Shown here: piece after piece, positions 21,411 through 32,303 of the stretch | How positions within the stretch are numbered: position 1 is the first letter of the stretch | How the letters are laid out: each line of letters opens with the position of its first letter | Source: Vitrella brassicaformis | Lineage: Eukaryota > Sar > Vitrellaceae | Length of the DNA stretch: 50,761 nucleotides | NCBI GenBank assembly: GCA_001179505.1 | Contig: CDMY01000748.1 | Span: 37,939 to 88,699, forward strand | Direction of reading: 5' to 3' | Position numbers and translations under genes: made by a program | Notes under the pieces: model-generated | What the model was told of the DNA's origin: nothing | Database searches by the model: none | The model's input: the letters and a program-made list of their open reading frames with translations, nothing else

Positions 21411-21556
21411 ACACGAGATGGTGGACTCGAGAGAGAAGGAGATTCGGTGGAGGGCAACAAGGTCGTTGTGCTGAGTCTTTTTCGTTTGATTGTTTTTGGG
21501 GATCAATGCATTGAACAACGATAGTGACAACGCCCTGGACAACGCCTTACACAAGG

Positions 21557-23856
21557 ATGACTGGTGAGCGTGGACAACTTTGAATCTTCGCGGGCCCTCT
21601 TCCACTTCATCTGTGTGTGTGTTTGTGTGTGTGTGTGTGTCTGCAGGCGAGGCGGAGGCGGTTGGCCCGCCAGCCGCCGAATACGATGAGTACGGCTTCG
21701 TCGTTCCGGCTGGCGCCCTGGGCCGTGAGATCGTCCGCTACAAGCAGCAGTTCCAGCCAAAAGCAGAGAGGAGGGTCACACGGTGAGCAGTGACAGTCAC
21801 ACCAGGCCATGGCACGCTGAGGCAGTGGAAGGTTCGTGTGCTTCTCGTCAGGTGGGAGAGGTTCCGTCGTGCAGATCCCTCTCTTTCGAACCGCCGGCGG
21901 CTCAAGCGGCTGGTGCGCAAGGGCATACCAGACTCGTTCAGGTCGGCAGACCGACTGCACTTGCACTTGCCGACCCCGACGGGCACTTGTCTTGTCTTGT
22001 CTGCTCTGCTGTGCCGTGTGGTGTGTGCGCAGGAAGGAGATTTGGGCTCACTGTCTGGGCAGTCAGCGGCTCAGGGATGCCAACCCAAACAAATTCGAAA
22101 GGCGAGCCGACAGACAACAGACAGACAAGGAAGAGGGGCACAGGACAGGTCGACTGTTCTGACGTTTTTCGTCCCCGTCGTTTTGTCAGTTTGCTTCGCG
22201 AGCCGCTGTCTGACGAGACGCTGAGCCAGATCGAGCTCGACCTCACACGCACATTCCCTAACAACAAACTGGTGAGTGGGGGAGGGGGGAGGGGAGGAGG
22301 GGAAGCACCGGCAGACATGGGTCTTTGTGTGTGCGTCAGTATAAGTACGAGGATGGTGTGGCGAAGCTGCGCCGGGTACTGCGGGCGTTCGCCGTCCACA
22401 ACGTGCGGGTCAACTACTGCCAGTCGCTCAACTTCATCGCCGCGGTGCTGCTGCTCTTCATGGACGAGGAGCTCGCCTTCTGGACACTGGTACGTCCATC
22501 GGCGGTGTGATGCTCTCACCAACACCAGCACGTGTGCATTGCCTTTGCGTGTGTGCAGGCGCAGGTGGTGTCCAGTGAGGAGGGTGCGAAGGGTCTGCAC
22601 ATCGATGGCTACTACGTCGAGGGCATGGACCAACTCAGAGCAGACCTACGTGTAAGCACCCGACTCACGCACCGCCAGCAGACACAAAGCACGGCCAAGT
22701 GTGGACTCATCGGTGTGTTAGGCGTTGGAGCGTATCGTCCAGCGCAAGTTCCCCAATGCGTATGCGTCGCTGCGGCGGGAGGGTGTCGAGCTGGAGTGGG
22801 TCTGCCAAGAGTGGTTCCACACCCTCTTCTCGACTGTGCTGCCGGTAGACAGACATGTCACACGCACCTTCATGAATGCCTCCGTGCCAGAAGCACCTTG
22901 TCTGGCTCGTTCGTTGCAGATCCAGACGACCCTCCGTGTGTGGGACTGCCTCTTCCTGGAAGGCCACAAGATCCTTTTCAGGTCCGCAGACAGACGGACA
23001 GACAGACAGACAGAGGGCCATGTGTGCGACAGCCGTCCGTTACCCACCGTCTTGTGTGTCGATGTCATGCGTCAGGGTGGCGTTAGCGATCTTCAAGGAG
23101 AACGAGCTGCGGATCAGCAAGTTCCAGAGCCTCGAGGAAGTCATGGTCAGCATGCGAGAAATCAGCAGCCACCAGGTCACACAAACAGACAGACCGACCG
23201 ACCGACCGACAGACAGACAGCGAAAGCTTTGCAGACAGCGGCCAACCACCTTTACCTGCAGGTTGACCACAACTCGCTTCTCAAGGCAGCATTCAAGGGC
23301 ATCGGAAGGCTCAAACGGTGAGTCACACACCATTGTTTCGCTGACTGAACGATACACTCTCTCCTATTTCCGGTCCGTCAGGGCTCAGATCCGTCGCGAG
23401 CAAGCCTACGGCGAGAGGATGGTCGCCGAGGAGAATGCCGCCGCCCAGGCGAGGCGCGAGAGGCACAACCAGGCCCACCCTCCACCCCCAGCGAAGCCGC
23501 AGCTACCGGCCCTTGACAATCCTGGGCATGGTGAAGCTGGAGGGAGCGGCGAGGAGAGCCCCGTGGGGGCGGCGGTGAGGGAGGCGGCACGGCGGCTCGA
23601 GAGTGTGATCGATAGCTGCTACGACTCCATCCTCGGCGATGGAGATGACGACGTGGACGTGTCGCCTGTGGATGGGGAGCCGCCGGCCGCCAGGCTCCCT
23701 GGCAGCATACCCGCACTTTCTCCAGACAGTGTCTTTTCTTATCTGGGAGTGTCGGTGTCGTCGATGCTGCAGCCGAGCAATTCGAGCGATGCGACGCGGT
23801 CGTCGGTCAATGTGCATCGGGGGGACAACGCACTGGCGACTTCGCCAGCCAAGTGA
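21557..23856 (+). CDS. TBC-domain Rab GTPase-activating protein, 12 exons
   Basis: Predicted GAP for a Rab GTPase, acting in vesicle traffic. Exons: 21557-21563, 21647-21782, 21852-21941, 22033-22101, 22190-22271, 22340-22489, 22559-22651, 22722-22844, 22920-22981, 23076-23175, 23262-23317, 23382-23856 (480 aa, all phases close). TBC signatures are clear: [13 protein letters not shown], the arginine-finger motif [11 protein letters not shown] (IxxDxxR), and NYCQSLNF carrying the glutamine finger. The [14 protein letters not shown] helix matches the C-lobe. The last exon adds a coiled-coil-like RRE-rich segment and an acidic, Ser-rich tail. Exon 1 codes only ATGACTG (7 nt). The intron after 22101 appears to use a GC donor. 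A degraded copy of the promoter and first exon lies at 17519-17650. Confidence 0.88.
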
Positions 23857-24395
23857 TCGATCCAAGAGAGATGCTGGTGGGGCGGAGGGGGGGGAGATGG
23901 GGGGTTTTTGGTTGGTATTTGTGTAAGGCAGGCAGGTTACTTGGGGCCGGCTGGCTGCAGTAGTACGTGGGGTTGGCATTTGTTAAGTTGTGAGTGTGAC
24001 GGACGGACGGACGGGTGTGCATCTGTCGTCAGTGAGACATCTGTCGACCTTCTCGGACACAAACCAAGCTGGCTTGAGCTTGGATGAAATTATGCGATCA
24101 AGGTATGGGAACAGACGAACTTGTGCACTCACACACACGCCACTCATGCCCACCCACATCATGGATGCATTTTTGGTACCTGTCGCGGTCTCCCTGCCCA
24201 CTGCTCCAGTCTGCCTGCCAGGAATCGGCAGCCCACATCATCCCATACACACGCTGCTACCTTCATCCCTTCAAACCTCTCTACACACTGACTGGACAAA
24301 TATCCGTCGGTTGGCACCAACAGACCACAGGCAGGCATATTCCAGTTGACATGAATAAAGAGAGAGAGAAAGAGAGACACGTGCCCTTTGCTTTT
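23857..24395. other. Convergent intergenic region
   Basis: 539 bp between the 3' ends of the TBC gene (+) and the kinase gene (-). I see no coding signal; it contains short GACG and AGAG runs. Presumably the two 3' UTRs. Confidence 0.5.
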
Positions 24396-25960
24396 TCAGT
24401 GGCGCCTGTCGTCCGCCGACACCATGGGCGACAAGGGCGGCGAGCTGGGCGTGTGCACCTGCTCCTCTTCCCTCAGCTCACACGCTGCCGGGGAATCGTC
24501 ATCCCCATCCTGCTGCTCCTGCTGGTGCTGGTGGTGGTGCTGCTGCTGTTGGCCAGAATGGGTGCTGCTGCTATTCCGGCCTGTCTTACTTGATGACTGG
24601 CTGGAAGGGGGGAGGCGGTCCTCAGATGATGCCGACTGCGGTGGTGAGGTGTGCTGGTTGGACAGAGGGGTGATATCGTGTGGGGAGGAGTCGAGGAGGA
24701 AGGGGTGCTGCAGCGCCTCGGCTGCCGTCATCCTGTAGATGTTGTCCTTGACCAAAAGGCGCCGGACCAAGTCGGCAGCCAGTGGAGACACCTGCTGCAC
24801 AGACAAAACAAAACAAAACAAAACAAAACAAGACTTAGAATGGCCGCTGAGACGCGGGTTTATCTCACTCTTGTGGTGTAGGGCGGCTCCTCTGTCATGA
24901 TTTTCTGCAGGACTGTCGTCTCATCGCCTCCATCGAAAGGCATGGTCCCATAAAGGATGCTGTAGGCGATCACACCAGCCTGACGTAATGACACACAAAC
25001 GCTGCGACCTCTCTCTTTCTGTGTCTCTCTCTCTCTCTCTCTCACTCTCCCCCCAAGGCATGAAATGAGTGCCTCACCGCCCAGACGTCGGCCGATGGGT
25101 CGATCTTTCGATAGACAGACTCTGGGGCGAAGTAGTGCAGCGACCCGCGGGCCTTGGCCTTCTTGTCATGCGAGTCAGCACCTGATGGCACCTCATCGAC
25201 GTGTGTGGCAAAACCTGCATGGCCACACATACAGTGTTGAATGGTAGTAAGACATGGTAGAGAGGCAGCTCACGGACCAAAATCGATGATGCGCAGCAAA
25301 GAATCTTCAAAAACGTCATTGTCGAGCTTCAGTTTGCGACTGAACATCACGTTCTCCATCTTCAAATCCCTGTGGATCCACCCAAGGCCATGGAGATAAG
25401 CCAGCCCCTCCAGCACTTGTCTGATAAGCTTCCTGGCAATACTCTCGGGCACCGCGCCATTGTCATATCGCAGCGAGTACTCTAATAGGTCCCCGCCGGT
25501 GCACAAGTCGATGACGAGCACGTACATCGGGTCTCCCGTGTAGAAGTCGTGGCGTTGAATGATGTTCTTGTGCTGGTATTTCTTGAGGCATTCGGCCTCA
25601 TTCAATGCCGACCAGCTCTCGCCCTCATCGGTGTCCGGGGGCTGCTCTCGCGCCGTCTGGTCCTTCCTCTGCCGCCTGAACTTCTTCTGCCGATAAGTCG
25701 CGTCCGTCTGGTTGGTCCTCCTCGTGATCTTCGCCGCCCTCTTCTCGCCTGACTGCTTATGCTGCACCATGATCACCTTGCCGTATGCACCTGCAGAACG
25801 AGAAAGACACAATAGGCATCAACAGTGTCTGATCCATCGCCCGTTGCACCACACAGTGTCACTCCGGCTGACCTTCGCCGAGCTCCTGTCCGATCTCATA
25901 GTCTTGCAGGAAGGCCGGGGGGAAGACTTCGAGCCCCGCCTTCGAGCCCTTACCGCCCAT
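24396..25960 (-). CDS. Serine/threonine protein kinase, CAMK-like, 5 exons
   Basis: Predicted active protein kinase. Exons: 25960-25873, 25790-25278, 25214-25078, 24979-24869, 24794-24396 (415 aa, phases close). It starts MGGKGSK, a possible N-myristoylation site. Kinase landmarks are present in order: Gly-loop GEGAYGKV, catalytic Lys in RAAKIT, HRDLKMEN, DFG (split by an intron), APE in YFAPES, DVWAAGVI and the C-lobe R in YRMTAAEALQHPF. An insert rich in Lys/Arg/Gln sits after the VAIK-equivalent strand. The tail is Ser/Gln/His rich with a poly-Gln/His run and has no EF-hands, so it is not a canonical CDPK. The start is 103 bp from the divergent membrane protein gene. Closest group (CAMK) is inferred from the C-lobe; substrate unknown. 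Confidence 0.85.
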
Positions 25961-26063
25961 CGCTGAGAGAAAATCCTCCGAGACGGGGGGCGGGGGGGGG
26001 GGCGTTTTGCGAGCTCAGTCTCGAACAACGTCGCATTACCACTGCGCACCTCTCCGTGTTGAG

Positions 26064-29003
26064 ATGGACGTCAAGTCTTTCCTCCTCTCGTCCATCGTCG
26101 GCTTCCCGGCGTCGTGCTTTGTCACATCCATCGTCGCAGCTGCATTCTTCCTCTCACACAGGCTGGGCTTCCCCCAGTTCGCCCTCCTTCGGCAGATCCT
26201 GAGCTCCCTCGCCGCCAATCGCGAGGCAGATGGACGAGGGGGAAGGAGTCACCAGGTGCCAAACACGCCAAAAACTGGCGGCTTCGAGGAGGTGCAGCGG
26301 AGTGCGGAGGAGACCCTGGGTCTGGCGCTGTGTGTCTTGCTGAGCGGGACTGGATTCATGAGCCCTTCCGGCATTCTCAAATGGGGCCCGCTACCGATTA
26401 CACGTAAGCCGCACTACAGTCATCAATTCAGCTCCATATGCGTGCATTCACTCTTCCTGCCTTGCTTGTTCGTTTGTTTGTTTGTTTGTATCCAAATCAC
26501 CGTCATGCCCTCTGCCATCATCCATATCAGTATCGGTGTAAGACACAACTATGCGCAGCCACTCACTGGCCCTGCGAATACGTGTCGCTTTTCGCCTTCA
26601 GGTGTGCGACATACGGTGTCTTTTTCAGCATTTTGCGCTTTATCGAAGTCCATATGATTTGCTCCTTCCCCTGGAGGGGATCACGCAGACGCATCTCTCG
26701 TCTCTTGTCGCCGATCCACAGGCGAATGGCCAATAGAAACCCAGGCTTCGGCCCCGCTATCCGCAGGAGATCGTCGCTCGGCGCGAGAGGCATCACTCAG
26801 GGAATTAGGTAAGCCGGAAACCATGCAGCTGTCTGCTGTTCCACGGCTATTCCCCTTCCCTCCCTCTCTCCCTCCTTCCCTTGTCTGTGTCAGTTTCTTC
26901 GTGTCTCGTCTCGTGCCGTCGTCCAATCTTTCCCTCCTCTACTGCTCTCTCCTGTTTGTGCTCCTCGGCACGTCAATGGCGATCCAGGCGAGAGGGATTG
27001 CTGCCGTGGTCACCGTTCCCTCTCCTATTGTGGCCTTCACTTGCGGCCTGCTGGTGCTGACCCTTCTGCTGTGGCCGCCTGGGAGGATGTCGGGCCTCCC
27101 TTGTTGCGTGCTGAGCTGGTGTGGCTATGTCAAGCTTCTGGGAACGATGGCCTTGCTGACGGTGGGCTGCGCGATGCGGCTGATCAAGAGGAGCAATCAG
27201 GTAAGTCTGAGACTGGTTCTCACGGACGAAGCACGCTGTCTCCATTTCTCCCTTTGTGTGGCGGTGTAGGCTTGTGGTGTGAGCTGGCCGCCGCCTGCAT
27301 GGACGGTGGAGAACATGCGGGAGACGCTGAGGGGCTGGGATGTCGCGGCCTACACTTTCTACGTGAGAGACATCATCCTCTGGACCCTCATATCGTCCGA
27401 GAGCGGTCTGGGAACAGCTGCGCTGCTCTTCCAAGAGGCCGAAAACACCCCAAAGCAGCGCCTCGAGTTGAGCTCTCTAGCCACGCTCAGCAGCTGGCTC
27501 TTCCTGCCTGTCCCCGTGTGCCTTCTGGCTCTCGCAAGCCTGATGGACGAGGGATGCGATAAGGGGAAAGTGGCTCACGCAGGGGAGAATGGAGCTATAT
27601 TTCTCAGTGACGTGCTGGAGTCTTCCCTGACGAGCCGACATGTAAGCGCCTTGAGAGTCCAAGCTCTGAGGAGAGACTACTCGGATGTGTGTGTACATCG
27701 CCTTCTAGAGCGGTCTTGTGAGGGCATGGGTGGGCGCAATGGCATTGACGTCATTCCTGACGACAGCCCTCGTCATGAGACACTTCCAGACTTCACCAGG
27801 TACACCAATGCCGAGGATACTGAGACAAGAGAAGTGTCGATCCACCATTTTTTTGTGTGTGTGTGTTGGCTGCAGGCGGCTTCAGCGCCACAGTCGTGCT
27901 GGCACTGGTCCCCTTGATTGGCGTGGCATTCAGCGAAGAGGACCTGATGCTGTTCCACAAGTTGCTGGCCATCCCCCTCCTGTGTCTCACGGTGCTGACC
28001 ATGCTCATCTGGTCAAAAAGAATACGGTCAGTGCACAGAACAAAGATGCCTCAGTGCAGCGATACATACAATCATGTCTTCCTTGTCTCCTCTGTGTCTC
28101 AGTGAGAACTTGGAGTGGGATTGTCAGCCCAAAGACCTGCCGGCCATCAACCTCATCGAATGCGACGGCAACGTCAAGTCACTGGTGGCCCCAAGGATCC
28201 CATCACCTCGCATGGAGCACCCCTTTTACCCCCACACCGCCGAGGCACCTGCAGCGCCCTCAACCCCTTCATCATCAGACGAGGCGGGGTCAGCCAGCGA
28301 GGACGAGCCGAGCGTTGTCAAGGATGCTTCGTTGGACACCACGAGACAGCGGGCTGTGCTGTTCCTGCCTCTAGGTGCCAACAAGGAAACCGCGCTGACT
28401 CTGCCGACGGCCGACGTCAGCCCGCAAGAACGAGAAAGCAATCCTGTCGAAGCACGCGTCAGCCCTTTCCTGCCGTCTCTGTCTTTGCCACTGATGGGGC
28501 CACCAGGCAATGGCGAGACATCATCGGAATCAGCAGCAGCAGCAGCAGGGGCCCCTCCCCCCTCCCTCCTCGCCCCCCGGATCGCCCTCAGCGGCACCTT
28601 TGCCACCCTTGCTGACGTGCCGACCGACTCTCCCACGCTGCGAAGGACGCTCAGTCATCCACTGAGTGCTTTAAATGACGAAGAGGGGTCCCCATCGATG
28701 AGAAGGCGACACCCCGCAGCTGCCAACGCGCGTGCGGCCCGCCTGCGGCTTCCCACCACTCATCTGTCTGTACAGCTCTTCCAAGACAAGTACGCCTCGG
28801 CTATGCTCAAGAAGAGAATCGCCAGCGGTATGGACGAGAAGAGGCCGCAGTCAGCTGAGCAGCGGCAGGAGGGGGAGATGGGGGCTGGAATGCCACCAGC
28901 CGCATCGGCCAAGAGAAGGCCCGTGCGGACACGGACGGCGCCGGCGCGGTCGCCGGTGGGCTTTCTGGCGAGGATGCTGACGAACGATGCTGACGAGACA
29001 TGA
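26064..29003 (+). CDS. Multi-spanning membrane protein of unknown family, 8 exons
   Basis: Not recognised. Model: 26064-26403, 26531-26537, 26602-26808, 26894-27200, 27270-27641, 27709-27799, 27876-28026, 28103-29003 (791 aa). Hydrophobic helices are spread along the first 490 residues (e.g. FLLSSIVGFPASCFV near the start, FTCGLLVLTLLLW, LFLPVPVCLLALASL, TVVLALVPLIGVAF, LLCLTVLTMLIW). The last exon encodes about 300 cytosolic-type residues rich in Pro, Ser and acidic residues. Joining exon 1 (phase 1) to exon 3 (phase 2) needs a 7-nt micro-exon TATCGGT with good flanking AG and GTAAGA; this is the weakest link. Start chosen at MDVKSF because it begins a hydrophobic N-terminus directly after the short divergent promoter. 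Transporter or receptor roles are possible but unsupported. Confidence 0.65.
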
Positions 29004-29138
29004 GAGTTGTGGCGGGGCGTCGTGTTATGCGTTTTGCTGTGCTGTGGTGTGTGTGTGCCCTGTCTGTCGGTTTTGTGCCTCTCTGTTTGCTGCCTGCGTC
29101 CTACTTTGGGGGCTGCAGGCGTCCATCTTTGTGGAATG

Positions 29139-30403
29139 GGTCGTTGACGATCGTCCGTGATTGGACTTTTTGACGCTTCATCCACTCGATTGATGTGCCA
29201 GACGACAGACGTCCGTCCATCCATCCACACATTGACCACCCGTGAAGCAGCCATGCAGGCGACAGCACCTTCATATATACAGCCAGCCATGCAGCCAGGG
29301 TAGCAAGCTCTCTATCCAGCAAATGCACACACACACACACACAGACGCTCCCCCTCCAGGAGCAGAGAATCCGCTCACCCCACCCGATGACCACCCATTT
29401 CTCTCCCTCCCCCTTCCCTCCATCCTTGCCTATGTATCACGGTTGAGGGGCTCGCGCATGATCTTGGTGAAGTCCTCCTTGGTGATGAAGTACTTGTCCT
29501 TGTCCTCTGTCTTGCCCTTATCTGTGCCTGTATACACACACGAACACACGCACATACGCACAGCGCCGGGAGGGCGGGTGCACATCTTCCCATCCATCCA
29601 TCCATCTCGTTGTGTGTGTGCGTGTGGGTTACCCGATGCGAACATCTTGATCATTCCCGTGAGGTCGTCCTCGTCCATGGTCTCGCCCACCTTCTCCGCT
29701 ACCTGCACCGACACACACACACACACACACACACATGCACACAGGAAGCCCTGTTCTTAGCGCCACTGCCTCTTCCCCTTGGCAGCACAGATGCACTCAC
29801 GCGTACGTACCTTTTTGAGTTCACTGAGTGTGATCTTGCCGTCCGCTCCCCCGAAACTTATCCACGCCTTGTCGATGTCGTTGTCACTCGAATCGGGGCC
29901 CTGCATCAGCCACACACACGAGATTGACCATCCGCCGCTTATCCAATCCATCTCCCCTTTGTCTGTACCAGTTTGGCGCTCATGGTCTTGCGGAACTCGT
30001 CCCAACTGATGTTGTTGTCCCCGCCCTGGTCCACGTTGCCAAACACCCTCCCACACGCCTCTTCCGCCTGCGACTCGCTAAACCTGTGGACAAACAAATC
30101 CCACACACGCACTCACACATGCCACTTGTCCACGGAATGACGGACGACTGGAGTGGCCTTACTACTGACTGCTTACGTACCCGATTTGCATCATCCGTTG
30201 CTTGACCTCCTTCTTCTCTATCTCTCCACTCTTGTCCTCGTCAAACAGGTCAAACGCACGCTCGATCTCCTTGCGCTCAGCCTCCTCCAGCTGCCTCTGC
30301 AACCACCACCGCCACACACGGAATGAAATTGGAGGTTGGTGTTGTATGCTCTGTTGCCTACCGCAGTGGTCGGCGGCGACGACACGTTGGAAGCCCCCTG
30401 CAT
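29139..30403. repeat. EF-hand gene tandem duplication unit A
   Basis: Gene plus 3' flank; the flank block around 29141-29260 (TTGACGATCGTC, GATTGGACTTTTTGACGC) recurs at 30841-31000, and exons share sizes with unit B. Confidence 0.75.
29430..30403 (-). CDS. Calcium-binding EF-hand protein (copy A), 6 exons
   Basis: Predicted calmodulin/centrin-like calcium sensor. Exons: 30403-30362, 30296-30181, 30083-29969, 29900-29811, 29702-29633, 29521-29430 (174 aa, phases close). EF1 is canonical (DEDKSGEIEKKE); EF2 reads DQGGDNNISWDE and probably still binds; EF3 (GGADGKITLSEL) lacks the first Asp; EF4 is disrupted by a Lys/Asp-rich insertion (DKGKTEDKDKYFITKED). The first helix QLEEAERKEIERAFDLF fits centrin-type proteins. 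The start is the ATG of MQGASN. Paralogue of copy B directly upstream. Which target it regulates is not visible. Confidence 0.85.
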
Positions 30404-31144
30404 CTCGGACAACTATTCCTTTGTTATTCCCTCTTTTGCTTTCCCTCGCACTGCGAGCTTACCAGAAAAGCTGGCGATCCACTCGCGGAACGGGAAAACG
30501 TCCACGAAAGCTGTATGCATGAGTACAGAAGCCAGCTTCCTGCCCAGACTCACACACCAGCTCCTGAGCCAAAAACAGCAGCTTTTCCATTGCAAATGAC
30601 TGATTCTTCATCAGTGCGTGTTGCTGGACCACCCGAGTGCCTCTCCCACTCAAAAACATGCTGTTTGCGCCAATGACTGAAGGAGCTGGCTCCTTTGAAC
30701 CACAGCTTTCTCATTGCAAGACACACACAAGACACCACACCACCCTTCGTAGTGCACAGGTGGCAGATGGACAGTCACAGACACGCCCGCGCGAAATGTC
30801 AAAAAGGTGGCTTATTGGTCCCCGACTCTCGTCCCAGTCGGTCATTGACGATCGTCTGTGATTGGACTTTTTGACGCTTCTGCATCCACTCGATTGACGT
30901 GCCAGACGACAGACGTCCGTCCATCCATCCATCCGTCCGTCCATCCATCCACACACTGACCACCCGTGAAGCAAGCATGCAGGCGACAACACCTTCATAT
31001 ATACAGCCAGCCATGCAGCCAGGGTAGCAAGCTCTCTATCCCAGCAAATGCACACACACACACCTACACCTACACAGACGCTCCCCCTCCAGGAGCAGAG
31101 CCCATTTCTCTCCCTCCCCGATTGCCTCCCTCCTTGCCTGTGTA
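30404..31144. other. Intergenic spacer between EF-hand copies
   Basis: 741 bp. The left part is the promoter side of copy A; from about 30840 it is the duplicated 3' flank of copy B (homologous to 29139 onward). A GGATGGACGGAC-type simple repeat lies near 30918-30950. No coding signal seen. Confidence 0.5.
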
Positions 31145-32090
31145 TCACGATGTGTCTGTCTCTGTGAGGGGCTTTTTCATGATCTTGGTGAAGTCCTCAT
31201 ACTTGATGAAGTTGCCATCCTTGCCTGAACAGACACATACACGCACATACGCACATCGCAGGGAGGGCGGGTGCAATGTCCACACATCCATCCATCCATC
31301 CATCTCGTTGTGTGTGTGCGTGTGCCCTACTCGCGAACATCTTGATCATTTCCTTGAGTTCGTCCTCAGTCACGGTGTCGCCCAATGTCTTCGCTGCCTG
31401 AATCGACACACACACATATACACAGGAAGCCCTGGTCTTAACGCCACTGCCTCTTCCCTTGTAGACAGCACAGGTGCACTCGAGCGTACGTACCTTTTTG
31501 AGTTCATTGAGTGTGATCCGGCCGTCCGCTCCCCCGAACTCCATCCACACCTTGCTGATCTCGCTGTCACTCGAGTCGGGGCCCTGCGCATTCATTGCAC
31601 AGATGACATTGACCATCCGCCGCTCATCCACTCCATCTCCCCTTTGTCCGTCCGTCCCACATACTGCCTGCCTGTACCAGTTTGTCGCTCATGACACTGT
31701 AGAACTCCTCCCAACTGATGTTGTTGTCCCCGCCCTTGTCCACGGTGCTCAACACCTTGTCCAACGCACCTAAACTCTTGGCATCGCGAAACCTGTGGAC
31801 AAATTCCACACACGCACACACGTCACACGCACACACCAGACGGATGGATGGATGGAATCCCCGACCGCTTACCCAAGTTCGTGCAGCCGTTCCAGTATCT
31901 CGTCTTTTTCTATCTGTCCGCTGCCATCCTGGTCAAACAGGTCAAACGCACGCTTGATCTGCTGGGTCTCGGGGTCCTTCAAATCAATATGATCCTGCAA
32001 CCACAGCCACCACCGCCACACGGAATGAAATGGAGGCTGGTGGCTGTATGCCGTGTTGCTTACCGCAGTGGTCGGCGCCCTACCGATCAT
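30840..32090. repeat. EF-hand gene tandem duplication unit B
   Basis: Second unit of the EF-hand tandem pair. Coding exons 3 and 4 are exactly 115 and 90 nt in both units, and the 3' flank is conserved. Confidence 0.75.
31145..32090 (-). CDS. Calcium-binding EF-hand protein (copy B), 6 exons
   Basis: Exons: 32090-32064, 31994-31873, 31792-31678, 31583-31494, 31397-31331, 31224-31145 (166 aa, phases close). EF1 is canonical (DQDGSGQIEKDE); EF2 is DKGGDNNISWEE; EF3 (GGADGRITLNEL) is degenerate; EF4 (SKDGNFIKYED) is shorter than in copy A and may bind weakly. N-terminus MIGRAPTTA parallels the TTA end of copy A exon 1. Differs from A mainly in the first and last exons. Head-to-head with the BTB gene, about 210 bp apart. 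Likely a diverged calcium sensor; specific role not visible. Confidence 0.85.
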
Positions 32091-32303
32091 TTCCAACGAC
32101 TACTCCTTTTCGCTTTTTTCCAGCAGCCGGTTTCGAGGATCCGCTTGTGCGAGCCGTAGGCCGACCGGCGGGAACCAACCCGCAACCATTTCACCTTTTC
32201 TCGCCATCGTAACTATCGTGTGGGGCATCAGGTGAGGCAAGGAAGCCAAAGAAACAAACGAAGTGCCGGATCCTTTCATCCTTGTGTGTTGTATTCAGGG
32301 TCA

